From Mesorhizobium temperatum (GTDB taxonomy: Bacteria; Pseudomonadota; Alphaproteobacteria; Rhizobiales; Rhizobiaceae): DNA of 64,000 bases. A model generated the notes under the pieces. The model worked only from the letters and a program-made list of their open reading frames with translations, was not told the DNA's origin and made no database searches. The stretch is from assembly GCF_002284575.1 (NCBI RefSeq), contig NZ_NPKJ01000019.1, forward strand, positions 1-64,000. The letters are read 5' to 3'. The translations under genes were made by a program, and so were the position numbers. This document shows positions 24,901 to 36,220 of this stretch, piece after piece (position 1 is the stretch's first letter; every line of letters starts with the position of its first letter).

Positions 24901-27900
24901 ATGCCGTCCGAAAACTACTCCTTCCTCGACGTCGCCGTGCTCGACGCGGTCCGCAAGCGCTTTGCCGCCGGCGACGCGATCGCCCTTCTGTCGGCAGACC
25001 TCGAACAGGTGATCTGGGCAAACGGACCAGGGGCAGCGGTGTTCGGCTATCCCGACATCGAGGCCATCATCGGCGCCTCGACAGGCTTGCCGCTGATCGC
25101 CAGGCGCCAGATCATGGCGACAAGCGGTTTTCCACAGATCGGCCGCGACCGCGCCATCGCGGTGCGGCTGGCAACCGGCCTGACCAGCCGCGCGGTTGGC
25201 TTTCTGGCCAGCGCGGTGACAATGCCTGACGGCGAGAACGCGATCATGCTGGCGGTGCCGGCGGCGCAGACCGGCTCGCGCAGCGCCGCCGAGATCGCCG
25301 CTCGGGCCATCAGCGGCTTTACCGAAGACGGTCATTACATCGCCTTCCTCGACGCCAAGGGCAACATCGAGGCCGCTTCCGATGGTTTTTCGGCGCTCGG
25401 CATCTTGCCCGAAACGCTGGCAGCGCTTGTGGTCGATGTGGCGCACGAGAGCGACCGCATCGTCAAACGCCTCGTTCCAGGCGGCACCACTTCCTATCCG
25501 GCCGGCCTCGCCCGGCTGACGGACGAGCGGCACCTGCTGGTGGTGATCGACGAGGACCAGCTTGACTCCGAAGAAGCCTCTGCTGGCGAGCGCAGCGCGG
25601 GGATGGAAACCGCAACCGGTGCGGCGGCGGCCGATGCCGCAGTCCGGCCAAATGCAGAACAGGACAATGCGCCGGCAGCAGTCGCGAAGACGGGTGCGGC
25701 AGCGCAGACAGTCCGGGCAGCCGGCGAAGACACATCGGTGTCGGCGGAGCATGAGATTGCCGATTCCATCGGGCCCGATCCGACCGGACCTGATTCAACC
25801 GCGCCCGATTCGACCGAGCAGGGTCCGGAAGCGGCCGGCGGAATGCCTCCTCTGCATGACCATTGGTATTTCAGCGCCAGCGAGGATGAGGCGCAAAAGC
25901 CGGGACCGGATGCGTCCGGACATGTCGAGGCGGATGCTTCGGCGGAAAGTTCCGCACAGGATGCCATCAGGGCCGCCTCCCCGACTGAGCGTGCCATCCC
26001 TTCGATCGACCGCGCGGCGCCGCCCCTGCGTTTCGTCTGGCGAACCGACGCCGAAGGCAGGTTCAGTGCGCTGTCGCCGGAATTCGCGGAACTCGTCGGC
26101 AAGCCTGCCGCCGATGTGATCGGCCGGCGCTTCAGGGACGTCGCGGCCACCTTCGACCTCGATGCGTCCGGCGAGATCGCGGGCCTGCTTGACCGACGCG
26201 ACACATGGTCTGGCCGCTCCGTGCTATGGCCGGTTGCCGGCACCGATTTCAAGATACCCGTCGACCTGGCGGCGCTGCCTGTCTACGGCCGCAGCCGTGC
26301 CTTCGAGGGTTTTCGCGGCTTCGGCGTTGCCCGCACCAGCGATGCGGTGGTCGATCCCGAAGCGATCGGTATGGCGCTTGTCCCCAATGCCGAGGCCACC
26401 GCAGCCGTCGAACCGGAAGTCGCCCAAACGCCTGACAAAACCGACCCGTTCCAGGGCGAGGTACCGGCGCTGACCATCGTGCCGAAGCCGGAGCGGCGCT
26501 TTGCCGACAAGGTGATCCGGTTGGCCGAGCACAGGCAGCCGGCCAACGACAAAGGCCTGTCGACGCTGGAACGCAGTGCATTCCGTGAAATCGGCGAGCG
26601 GCTCAAGAAGGACAATCCCCCGACCGAACAGCCCGATGCTGCAAAACCGGCTGCGGCGGCACCGACCGAAACGGATGCCGAAGACGAGAAGGATGTCGCA
26701 AGGCTCGACGGCGAGCAGCCGGAAGCAACCGTGCCCGGCGTCTCAGGCTCGCTGCTCGATTACGCCGACCGGGACTATGTCGCCGACAACAGCGACGGTG
26801 CGCCGCATTCGGAGCCGGACAGGGCGGCGCGAGAGGTAGTCGAACCCACCGACACGGGCAGTCGATCGACCGCCGCCGAAGACGACGACAGCATGACGGC
26901 TGCCGATTTCCGTGACGCAGAAGACAGCGAGGATTGGGCGCCTTCCGAGGACGACGAAGCCCGTTCGTCAGCCGATCACCTAGGCGATGCCGGCGACGTG
27001 GAGCCGGCGCCGGTCGAACCGCCACGCCTGCAGGCGCCGCCGCTCAAGCTCGAAGGCTTCGTGCCATCGGCTTTTTCGACCGCAGATGACAGCAAGGCTC
27101 CGGACACTTCGATCCTCGGCAAGCTGCCGGTGCCGCTGCTCATTCATTCCGGCGACGATCTCCACTATGCGAATGAGGAATTCCTCAGACTGACCGGCTA
27201 TGACACGCTCGACGATCTGGAGGATGCCGGTGGCCTCGGCGCGCTGTTTGCCGATCCTTACGACGACAGCGCCTCCGACGGAACCGATCACGCGCTACGG
27301 TTGAAGACGCATGACGGTCAGGAGTTTCCTATCGAGGCCATTCTGCGTTCGGTGCCGTGGCGTGGCGGCAAGGCGCTGATGCTGGTCGTGCGCCGTTCCG
27401 GCGACGATGAGGCAGCAGCCATTCCGCATGGCGCCGCCGACGACCAGACGCAGCCGGACACTTCCGAGCTCAAGGCACGCATCGCCGAGATGCGCACCAT
27501 CATCGACACCGCGACCGACGGCGTCGTGCTGATCGGCCGGGACGGAACGATCCGCTCGATCAGCCGCCCGGCGGAAGCGCTGTTCGGTTTCGACAGCGAC
27601 GAGGTGACCGGCAAGCCCTTCGTCTCGCTGTTCGCGATCGAAAGCCAGCGCGCCGCGCGAGACTATCTCGACGGATTGTCCGAGCCCGGTGTGGCGAGCG
27701 TGCTCAACGACGGCCGCGAGGTGATCGGACGCGAGGCGCAGGGGCGCTTCATTCCACTGTTCATGACCATCGGCAGCCTGCCCAACGACAGCGGCTTCTG
27801 CGCGGTGGTGCGCGACATCACCCAATGGAAGCGGGCCGAAGAGGACCTGACCCAGGCGCGCGCTGTGGCCGAGCGCGCCTCCTCGCAAAAGACCGACTTC

Positions 27901-28587
27901 CTCGCCCGTATCAGCCACGAGATCCGCACGCCGCTCAACGCCATCATCGGGTTTTCCGAGCTGATGGTCGACGAGAAATTCGGGCCGGTCGCCAATGACC
28001 GCTACCGCGACTATCTGCGCGACATCAACCGGTCGGGCAACCATGTGCTCGACCTGGTCAACGATCTGCTCGACATTTCGAAGATCGAGGCCGGCCAGCA
28101 GGAGATGGCCTATGAGGCGGTGTCGCTCAACGACACACTGGCCGAGACGGTAGCGATGATGCAGCCGCAAGCCAACCGCGAACGTGTCATCATCCGCTCC
28201 AGCTTCGCCTCACGGCTGCCGGAAGTGGTGGCCGATCTGCGCAGCGTGCGCCAGATCGCGCTGAACATCCTGTCGAATGCCATCCGCTACACGCAGGCCG
28301 GCGGCCAGGTGATCGTATCGACAGCTTACGAGATCTCCGGCGACGTCGTGATGCGCGTGCGCGACACCGGCATCGGCATGAGCCAGTCGGAGATCGAGCA
28401 GGCGCTCAAGCCATTCAAGCAGATCAACGCGCTGAAGCGTGGGCGCGGCGACGGCACCGGCCTCGGGCTGCCGCTGACCAAGGCCATGGTCGAGGCGAAC
28501 CGGGCCCGGTTCACCATCAACTCGACGCCCGGCGAGGGCACTCTGGTCGAAGTCGCTTTCCCGTCGACCCGCGTGCTCGCGGATTAG
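24901..28587 (+). CDS. large cytoplasmic PAS-domain sensor histidine kinase (PdhS/DivJ-PleC-like)
   Basis: A 1228-residue kinase with no transmembrane segment. Residues 1-190 contain a degenerate PAS-like region. From about 195 to 750 there are long Ala/Asp/Glu/Pro-rich low-complexity stretches interrupted by another PAS-like segment (FVWRTDAEGRFSALSPEFAELVG, about 380). Two further PAS domains follow (about 740-850 and 860-980). The HisKA domain has the phospho-acceptor in FLARISHEIRTPLNAIIGFSE (His near 1005), and the HATPase_c domain has N-box NILSNAIRYT, DTGIGMS and GTGLGLPL. Domain order and C-terminus resemble Brucella PdhS, which acts on DivK in the cell-cycle pathway. The PdhS assignment is inference. 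No response regulator is adjacent. Confidence 0.85.
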   Translation: MPSENYSFLDVAVLDAVRKRFAAGDAIALLSADLEQVIWANGPGAAVFGYPDIEAIIGASTGLPLIARRQIMATSGFPQIGRDRAIAVRLATGLTSRAVGFLASAVTMPDGENAIMLAVPAAQTGSRSAAEIAARAISGFTEDGHYIAFLDAKGNIEAASDGFSALGILPETLAALVVDVAHESDRIVKRLVPGGTTSYPAGLARLTDERHLLVVIDEDQLDSEEASAGERSAGMETATGAAAADAAVRPNAEQDNAPAAVAKTGAAAQTVRAAGEDTSVSAEHEIADSIGPDPTGPDSTAPDSTEQGPEAAGGMPPLHDHWYFSASEDEAQKPGPDASGHVEADASAESSAQDAIRAASPTERAIPSIDRAAPPLRFVWRTDAEGRFSALSPEFAELVGKPAADVIGRRFRDVAATFDLDASGEIAGLLDRRDTWSGRSVLWPVAGTDFKIPVDLAALPVYGRSRAFEGFRGFGVARTSDAVVDPEAIGMALVPNAEATAAVEPEVAQTPDKTDPFQGEVPALTIVPKPERRFADKVIRLAEHRQPANDKGLSTLERSAFREIGERLKKDNPPTEQPDAAKPAAAAPTETDAEDEKDVARLDGEQPEATVPGVSGSLLDYADRDYVADNSDGAPHSEPDRAAREVVEPTDTGSRSTAAEDDDSMTAADFRDAEDSEDWAPSEDDEARSSADHLGDAGDVEPAPVEPPRLQAPPLKLEGFVPSAFSTADDSKAPDTSILGKLPVPLLIHSGDDLHYANEEFLRLTGYDTLDDLEDAGGLGALFADPYDDSASDGTDHALRLKTHDGQEFPIEAILRSVPWRGGKALMLVVRRSGDDEAAAIPHGAADDQTQPDTSELKARIAEMRTIIDTATDGVVLIGRDGTIRSISRPAEALFGFDSDEVTGKPFVSLFAIESQRAARDYLDGLSEPGVASVLNDGREVIGREAQGRFIPLFMTIGSLPNDSGFCAVVRDITQWKRAEEDLTQARAVAERASSQKTDFLARISHEIRTPLNAIIGFSELMVDEKFGPVANDRYRDYLRDINRSGNHVLDLVNDLLDISKIEAGQQEMAYEAVSLNDTLAETVAMMQPQANRERVIIRSSFASRLPEVVADLRSVRQIALNILSNAIRYTQAGGQVIVSTAYEISGDVVMRVRDTGIGMSQSEIEQALKPFKQINALKRGRGDGTGLGLPLTKAMVEANRARFTINSTPGEGTLVEVAFPSTRVLAD

Positions 28588-28623
28588 AGCGGCGGACTTT
28601 CAGTCCGTCCGTGTCGCCGCTCT
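28586..28623 (+). terminator. hairpin at the end of the histidine kinase gene
   Basis: AGAGCGGCG (28586-28594) pairs with CGCCGCTCT (28615-28623), enclosing a second small stem GGAC/GTCC. It overlaps the kinase stop codon and is followed by ATCTTTTAG, a weak T-run. It is a plausible terminator. Confidence 0.5.
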
Positions 28624-28743
28624 ATCTTTTAGTTTGAGCATCGGATTCTCCCAAAACCGGCGCCCACTTTTGGGTCCGATGCTCTATCTTTTAGTTTGAG
28701 CATCGGATTCTCCCAAAACCGGTGCCCACTTTTGGGTCCGATG
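28620..28743. repeat. tandem pair of 62-bp palindromic repeats
   Basis: Two copies (28620-28681 and 28682-28743) differ at one position. Each contains a hairpin GAGCATCGGA...TCCGATGCTC enclosing CCAAAA/TTTTGG. The inner module resembles that of the repeats at 14421-14465 and 31075-31117, while the outer stem is different. Confidence 0.9.
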
Positions 28744-28754
28744 CTCCAAAAGAA

Positions 28755-28776
28755 AAGGCGCCCAACAGGACGCCTT
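28755..28776 (-). terminator. terminator-like hairpin downstream of acetoacetyl-CoA synthetase
   Basis: AAGGCG...CGCCTT stem; on the minus strand it is followed by TTTTCTTTT. It lies about 245 bp beyond the stop of the minus-strand ligase gene; no other minus-strand gene could use it. Confidence 0.5.
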
Positions 28777-29021
28777 GAATGATTTGATTGCTGTTACAAC
28801 GGGGCTTGAGCGAATTCAGATCCTCTGGGATTTAGAGGAGCGGGATTTCTCCCTCAAGTTACGCACGACTATCGATGCCGGCCCTTAACAAAACCTTACC
28901 GGCGCCGCGAAAAATTTACCAATGTGTACCACTCATGAAATCTAGGTAAATTCGAGCGAGATATTTCGTTAACCATGCCGACCGGGCCTATCAAGTCGAA
29001 TAGCGCCGCCGGCCTGTTTGC

Positions 29022-31004
<1,983 letters not shown>

Positions 31005-31021
31005 GATCGTTCCTCCTTGAA

Positions 31022-31118
31022 GCACGTCACGTTTGAAGAGATTCACGCGACGCGCTTTAGACTTTTGTTTTTATGTATGCGTTATCCCAAAAGGGCGCGC
31101 ATTTTGGCGACATGCATT
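31022..31118. repeat. two-hairpin intergenic repeat, copy B2
   Basis: Close copy of the element at 14370-14466: GTCACGTTTGAAGAGATTCA, then GTATGCGTTATCCCAAAA...TTTTGGCGACATGC. It starts about 17 bp from the ligase start codon on the opposite side, between two divergent genes. Confidence 0.8.
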
Positions 31119-31282
31119 GGCATCGCTTATGCATATCGCGGCGCAGCAGAGCAAGATTTTGTTCGGTCGAGCGACGTGGATGTGCGCAAATGCCATCGCT
31201 GGGCCATAAAGACTTGAAATGCGTCAGCCGTGGGTTACACCCGTCGGGCGATTCTTGTCGGAACGGAAGCATACGGGGCGAC

Positions 31283-33133
31283 ATGTCATCACCTTTGATC
31301 CGGCGCGGAATATGGGCGATCGGCGTTGCCGTGCTCGTCATTGCGCTGGCCGTTGCCGCCCTGCCGCTGGTCGCCTCGACCCGCATCGTGCGCGACCGCA
31401 TCGCCTGGGAAATGAGTGCATGGAGCGGTTTCAGGGTCAACATCGACGGGGCCCCGCGGATTGAGGTCTGGCCGAATTTCCGGGCCATCCTGTCCGACGT
31501 GACGCTTTCGCAATGGACAGAGAGCGACGCGCCGCCTGTGATCGAGGCCGAACGGGTCGAGGTCATTCTCTCCGCCATGGCGGCGTTGCGTGGCAACGTG
31601 GTGTTCTCGACGGCGCGGCTGATCCGGCCGACGATCAGGGTTCAACGCGCAGCACATGGGCTTTTCCTGCCCGCCCTGCCTTCAGGCGGGCGCATCACGC
31701 GTTCCATCGACATCGCTCGCGCCGTGGTCAGCGCCAATCCAGCCAAGCCGGACCTGAGCAAGCTGCCGGCAGACCCGTTCGGCACCGTGGAGTTCAGGAA
31801 CGGCCGCGTGCTGACCTCCGTCGATGGCAAGGACGCTGAGATACTGAGCAGCCTGAGCGGGCAGGCGAACTGGGCCGCAATGAACAGCAATGCGACGCTG
31901 TCGGCGACCGGGATCTGGCGTGGCGAAAGCGTCGCTGTGGATGCCGCATCGTCGAACCCGCTGGTGCTGTTTGGGGGCGGTGCGGCGCCGATGACGCTTT
32001 CCTTCAAGGCGGCCCCTGCCAGTTTTTCCTTCGACGGCGTGGCCAGCATGTCCGAGAACGCCTATTTCGACGGCCAGGCGAAATTTGCCGCACCCTCGCT
32101 CAGGCGCGTGCTCGAATGGTCGCGGGCCGGCATCGCGCCGGGCGCGGCAATCGGCTCGGTTTCCGTTTCCAGCAAGGTCACGGCGACCTCCGGCCGCATT
32201 AAATTCGAAAACACCGAGATCGCTCTGGACGACAATCCGGGAATGGGTGCGCTGGACTTCTCCTTTGGCGAGGCACGGCCGGTGATCGCCGGTACGCTCG
32301 CCTTCGAGACGCTCGACTTGCGGTCGTTTCTCTCCGCCTTCACGCCCCTGGCGCCTACGGACGGCGCTGGCCCCGGCGAAATCGACATAAGCGTCGCCGA
32401 CCGGATCAATCTCGATCTCAGACTGTCGGCAGCGCAGGCCACCGCAGGCGCCATCCAGCTTGCCGACGTCGCCGCCGCCGCCCAGGTCAAGGACGGTCTT
32501 GCCGTCTTCGATATTTCCGATGCATCGGCCTTTGGCGGCAACATCCAGAGCAGTCTTCGTTTCGACCGCAAGCCGGGAGGCACGCAGGTCGAGATCAGGC
32601 TGCTCGCCTCCGACATCGACGGCGGCGCTTTTGGCACCGCAGCCGGAATGACGCGACTGGTGCCGATCGGCACGGGAACCGTTTCGGTCATCCTCAAGGG
32701 GCCGGGCAGAACCTGGGATTCCATTTTCGAAAACGCCGACGGCTCGGTTTCGGCGAAATTCGGCCAGGGCGCGTTGAGCCGGTTCAATTTGCCGGCGTTT
32801 CTCAAACACAACGAACAGGGCGGGTTCTTCGCGCTCGACGATGTCTCCGACGGAACGCTGCCGATCGACGGGGCCGAACTCAAGGCGAGCATTTCGAACG
32901 GTGTGGCGAAGATCGACAAGGCCGAAGCGAATTCGGCGAAGTACAAGATCTGGCTTTCCGGCATCGCCTCCTATGCCGGGCGCGGGCTGGCGCTGTCCGG
33001 CGGCATCATTCAGGCGGACCATCCAGCCACGCAGACAAATGACCAAGGTCCCAACCAGTCTTCGTTCTTCGTCGGCGGAACGTGGAGCACCCCGTTCATT
33101 TCGCCGATAAGCCGCGGGGTTTCCGGCGAGTAG
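31283..33133 (+). CDS. AsmA family protein
   Basis: A 616-residue envelope protein anchored by one N-terminal transmembrane helix (GIWAIGVAVLVIALAVAALPLVAS) with the rest in the periplasm. It has the AsmA pattern: N-terminal IDGAPRIEVWPNFRAILSDVTLSQW, long beta-rich repeats, and the C-terminal AsmA_2-like segment VPIGTGTVSVILKGPGRTWDSIFENADGSVSAKFGQGALSRFNLPAFL followed by LSGGIIQADHP. AsmA-like proteins are linked to lipid transport and outer-membrane homeostasis. The start is the ATG at 31283; the frame is open upstream through the repeat, but that sequence does not resemble the family. Confidence 0.85.
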   Translation: MSSPLIRRGIWAIGVAVLVIALAVAALPLVASTRIVRDRIAWEMSAWSGFRVNIDGAPRIEVWPNFRAILSDVTLSQWTESDAPPVIEAERVEVILSAMAALRGNVVFSTARLIRPTIRVQRAAHGLFLPALPSGGRITRSIDIARAVVSANPAKPDLSKLPADPFGTVEFRNGRVLTSVDGKDAEILSSLSGQANWAAMNSNATLSATGIWRGESVAVDAASSNPLVLFGGGAAPMTLSFKAAPASFSFDGVASMSENAYFDGQAKFAAPSLRRVLEWSRAGIAPGAAIGSVSVSSKVTATSGRIKFENTEIALDDNPGMGALDFSFGEARPVIAGTLAFETLDLRSFLSAFTPLAPTDGAGPGEIDISVADRINLDLRLSAAQATAGAIQLADVAAAAQVKDGLAVFDISDASAFGGNIQSSLRFDRKPGGTQVEIRLLASDIDGGAFGTAAGMTRLVPIGTGTVSVILKGPGRTWDSIFENADGSVSAKFGQGALSRFNLPAFLKHNEQGGFFALDDVSDGTLPIDGAELKASISNGVAKIDKAEANSAKYKIWLSGIASYAGRGLALSGGIIQADHPATQTNDQGPNQSSFFVGGTWSTPFISPISRGVSGE

Positions 33134-33201
33134 GCAACGAGGCTGCTGCGGTCGTCGTCAGAAGCGCTTCCTGCCGGCTTTTGCTGCTGCCGCCCCTTTC
33201 G

Positions 33202-34020
33202 TCACCCGCGCTGCGCGGCCTGCTCGTCGCGCTGGCGCTGCACCTCGCGACGCTTGTTGGCGAGCGACGCGATGATGACCCCGACCGCCACGACCGCGAT
33301 CAGGATGGTGCAGGCGGCGTTGATCTCCGGCGTCACACCGAGACGAACCTGGCTGTAGATCTTCATCGGCAGCGTGGTGGCGCCGGGCCCTGAGGTGAAG
33401 CTGGCGATGACCAGATCGTCGAGCGACAATGTGAACGCCAGCATCCAGCCAGACACAATCGCCGGCATGATGACCGGCAGCGTGATCTGGAAGAAGGTCT
33501 TCACCGGCGGCGCGCCAAGATCCATCGCGGCCTCTTCCAGCGAGCGGTCGAACGTGATCAGGCGCGACTGCACGACGACGGCGACGAAGCACATGGTCAG
33601 GGTGATGTGGGCAAGCGTGACGGTGAGGAAGCCGCGGTCGAGCCCGACGGCGACGAAGAGCAGCAGCAGCGACAGGCCGGTGATGACTTCCGGCATGACC
33701 AGCGGCGCAAAGACCATGCCGGAAAACAGCATCCGGCCCTTGAAGCGCGTGTAGCGCGTCAAGGTAAGAGCCGCCAGCGTGCCGAGCACGGTCGCCACGG
33801 TGGCCGAGATGACGGCGACGCGGGCCGTTACCCAGGTGGCGTCCATGAGGCCCTGGTTGTGGAACAGCGAGACGTACCATTTGGTCGAGAAGCCGCCCCA
33901 GACGGTGACCAATTTCGACTCGTTGAAGGAGAAGACGACGAGCAGGACGATCGGCAGGTAAAGAAAGGCAAAGCCCAGCACGATCGAAGTGAGGTTGAAG
34001 CGGCTCCAGGTGGCGTTCAT
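33202..34020 (-). CDS. potI: polyamine (putrescine/spermidine) ABC transporter permease
   Basis: Second inner-membrane subunit of a PotFGHI-type importer, 272 residues with six predicted helices. It has the BPD_transp_1 coupling loop EEAAMDLGAPPVKTFFQITLPVIMPAIVSG, followed by the PotI/PotC-type FTLSLDDLVIASFTSGPGATTLPM segment. It begins 3 bp after the potH stop and is the last gene of the operon. Its short charged C-terminus (RREVQRQRDEQAAQRG) is cytoplasmic. Confidence 0.9.
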   Translation of the reverse strand: MNATWSRFNLTSIVLGFAFLYLPIVLLVVFSFNESKLVTVWGGFSTKWYVSLFHNQGLMDATWVTARVAVISATVATVLGTLAALTLTRYTRFKGRMLFSGMVFAPLVMPEVITGLSLLLLFVAVGLDRGFLTVTLAHITLTMCFVAVVVQSRLITFDRSLEEAAMDLGAPPVKTFFQITLPVIMPAIVSGWMLAFTLSLDDLVIASFTSGPGATTLPMKIYSQVRLGVTPEINAACTILIAVVAVGVIIASLANKRREVQRQRDEQAAQRG

Positions 34021-34023
34021 GGG

Positions 34024-34998
34024 TTACCGATCCTGTTCCTGGGCGCGGGCCTGGGCCCGCTGGAAGAGCATGATCGGCACGATCAGCAGCAACAGCAGGA
34101 TGACGGCTACGGCCGACGACACCGGCCAGTCGCGATTGGCAAAGAACTCGTTCCACAGCGTCTTGCCAATCATCAGCGTCTGCGAGCCGCCGAGCAGGTC
34201 GGGAATGACGAACTCGCCAACGGCGGGAATAAACACCAGAAGGCAGCCGGCGATGACGCCGGGCAGCGACAGCGGAAAGGTGATCTTCCAGAAGGCGCTG
34301 GTCGGCGGGCAGCCGAGGTCCTTGGCCGCCTCGATCAGCGAATAATCCATTTTCTCGAGGGCGGAATAAAGCGGCAGCACCATGAACGGCAGATAGGAAT
34401 AGACGATGCCGATGAAGATCGCGGTGTAGGTGTTGAGGATGATCAGCGGCTGGCTGATGACGCCGGTGGCGAGCAGCAGCTGGTTGAGCAGCCCCTCGGG
34501 CTTGAGGATGCCGATCCAGGCGTAGACGCGGATCAGGAACGAGGTCCAGAACGGCAGGATCACCAGCATCAGCAAAATCGGGCGCAGCGTCGCCGGCGCG
34601 CGGGCCATGCCATAGGCGATTGGGTAGCCGACAAGCAATGTCAGCACCGTCGAAATGGCGGCGACGATGACGCTCGTCACATAGGCGTTGACGTAGAGCG
34701 CGTCCTGCGTCAGCCACGTGTAGTTATCCATGCTGAGCTGTTTCAGCTGGGCGAAAAAACCGGAAAGGCCATCACCGAAGCCAAGAACCGGCGTGTAGGG
34801 CGGTATAGCGATCGCCGTCTGCGACAGCGAAATCTTGAAGACGATGACGAACGGAATGAGGAAGAAGAAGACCAGCCAGAGATACGGAATGATGATGACA
34901 AGACGGCCAACGAAGGCCTCTCCCAGTCTGGTCAGGGCGGATTTGCCCGCAGCGGCGGCCCGAGAGCTTGCTGCGGCGGTGACAGCGGCATTCGACAT
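34024..34998 (-). CDS. potH: polyamine ABC transporter permease
   Basis: First permease of the PotFGHI-type system, 324 residues. It has a cytoplasmic Ala/Ser-rich N-terminus, a first helix IPYLWLVFFFLIPFVIVFKISLS, and the coupling loop IEAAKDLGCPPTSAFWKITFPLSLPGVIAG. The periplasmic loop NYTWLTQDALYVNAYVTSVIVAA and the PAVGEFVIPDLLGG motif are PotB/PotH-specific. It is tightly packed between potG (8-bp gap) and potI (3-bp gap), so it is surely co-transcribed. Confidence 0.9.
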   Translation of the reverse strand: MSNAAVTAAASSRAAAAGKSALTRLGEAFVGRLVIIIPYLWLVFFFLIPFVIVFKISLSQTAIAIPPYTPVLGFGDGLSGFFAQLKQLSMDNYTWLTQDALYVNAYVTSVIVAAISTVLTLLVGYPIAYGMARAPATLRPILLMLVILPFWTSFLIRVYAWIGILKPEGLLNQLLLATGVISQPLIILNTYTAIFIGIVYSYLPFMVLPLYSALEKMDYSLIEAAKDLGCPPTSAFWKITFPLSLPGVIAGCLLVFIPAVGEFVIPDLLGGSQTLMIGKTLWNEFFANRDWPVSSAVAVILLLLLIVPIMLFQRAQARAQEQDR

Positions 34999-35006
34999 GA
35001 CAGCCC

Positions 35007-36146
35007 CTATCGCGTCAGCACGACGCCGGCGTCCGGCCTGAACGATACCCAGGCACGGTCGTTCCAGCTCAGCGGATCCTCGGTGATGCGGGCCGCGTTC
35101 ATCGTGCTGGCCCGCACCACGTGGCCGTCGTCAAGCCTGACGTGATAGACGGTCATGTCGCCGAGATAGGCGATATCGTAGACCTCGCCCTCGATGGCGT
35201 TGACGGCACCGGCCGGCTTCTTCGACGATATTCTGATCTTCTCCGGCCTGATGGCGAAGGCGACGGCCGCGCCGGTGGCGGCATCGCCGGCATTCTCGGT
35301 CCGGATGGTGATGCCGTTGCCCGCGTCGATGCTTGCAGCGCCGGCCTCGCCATGCGCAATCTTGCCTTCGAACATGTTGACGTTGCCGACAAAGCCGGCG
35401 ACGAAACGGGAGCCTGGCGCCTCGTAGACTTCCGCCGGCGTCGCCACCTGCATCACCTCGCCCTTGTCGATGATGGCGATACGGTCGGCCATGGTCATCG
35501 CCTCTTCCTGGTCGTGGGTGACGACGACGAAGGTAAGGCCGAGTGACTGCTGCAGATCCATCAACTCGAACTGCGTTTCCTCGCGCAGCTTCTTGTCCAG
35601 CGCGCCAAGCGGCTCGTCGAGCAGCAGGACCTTCGGCCTTTTGGCGACCGAGCGGGCGAGCGCGACGCGCTGGCGCTGACCGCCGGACAATTGGTGCGGC
35701 TTGCGCTTGGCGAACTGCTCGAGCTTGACCAGCTTCAGCATCTCTCCAACGCGCGCTGCAATGTCGGGCTTCGGCATGCCGTCCTGCTTGAGGCCGAAGG
35801 CGATGTTGTTCTCGACCGTCATATGCGGGAACAACGCGTAGGACTGGAACATCATGTTGACCGGCCGCCGGTATGGCGGGATGCCGCGCAAATCCTGGCC
35901 ATCGAGCAGGATACGGCCGGCGGTCGGCTCCTCGAAGCCGGCGAGCATCCGCAAAAGCGTCGACTTTCCACATCCCGACGCCCCGAGCAGGGCAAAGAAC
36001 TCGCGCTCGAATATGGTCAGCGACAAATTGTTGACGGCGGTGAAGTCACCGAACTTCTTGGTGACCTTGTCGAACTGGATGTATGGCTTGGCGTTCGGAT
36101 CGTTCCACGGCGCGAAATCCCTGCGGATGCTGCCAAGCGATTTCAT
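35007..36146 (-). CDS. potG: polyamine ABC transporter ATP-binding protein
   Basis: A 379-residue ATPase. Walker A is GASGCGKSTLLRMLAG, the Q-loop is MMFQSYALFPHMTVENNIAFGLKQ, the signature is LSGGQRQRVALARSV, Walker B is VLLLDEPLGALD and the switch is VTHDQEEAMTMADRI. The C-terminal TOBE domain carries FVGNVNMFEGKI, AIRPEKIRIS and VHVRLDDG-like beta strands, as in PotA/PotG. The N-terminal extension DFAPWNDPNAKPYIQFDKVTKKFG is typical of PotG. The start at 36146 is chosen from this family pattern. A hairpin separates it from potF. Confidence 0.92.
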   Translation of the reverse strand: MKSLGSIRRDFAPWNDPNAKPYIQFDKVTKKFGDFTAVNNLSLTIFEREFFALLGASGCGKSTLLRMLAGFEEPTAGRILLDGQDLRGIPPYRRPVNMMFQSYALFPHMTVENNIAFGLKQDGMPKPDIAARVGEMLKLVKLEQFAKRKPHQLSGGQRQRVALARSVAKRPKVLLLDEPLGALDKKLREETQFELMDLQQSLGLTFVVVTHDQEEAMTMADRIAIIDKGEVMQVATPAEVYEAPGSRFVAGFVGNVNMFEGKIAHGEAGAASIDAGNGITIRTENAGDAATGAAVAFAIRPEKIRISSKKPAGAVNAIEGEVYDIAYLGDMTVYHVRLDDGHVVRASTMNAARITEDPLSWNDRAWVSFRPDAGVVLTR

Positions 36147-36183
36147 ATCCCACTCCGTCCTGCGTTCTATCCCCAGAAGACTT

Positions 36184-36208
36184 GACCCCGGCAGCACCTG
36201 CCGGGGTC
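36184..36208. terminator. perfect intercistronic hairpin after potF
   Basis: GACCCCGGCAG (36184-36194), loop CAC, CTGCCGGGGTC (36198-36208): eleven perfect pairs. It lies 12 bp after the potF stop and 38 bp before the potG start on the minus strand. It has no T-run, so mRNA 3'-end protection or partial attenuation is more likely than full termination. Confidence 0.7.
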
Positions 36209-36220
36209 GTTGATTGTCGC

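Noticed and set aside
28620..28743. Possible CRISPR array
   Set aside because: Only two directly abutting copies with no unique spacers; it is a tandem palindromic repeat.
31057..31596. 179-codon minus-strand frame at the AsmA start
   Set aside because: Overlaps the AsmA signal anchor region on the opposite strand and the palindromic repeat; no protein features.
33158..34717. 519-codon frame overlapping potI and potH on the same strand in another frame
   Set aside because: Two real permease genes with correct starts and spacing explain the region.
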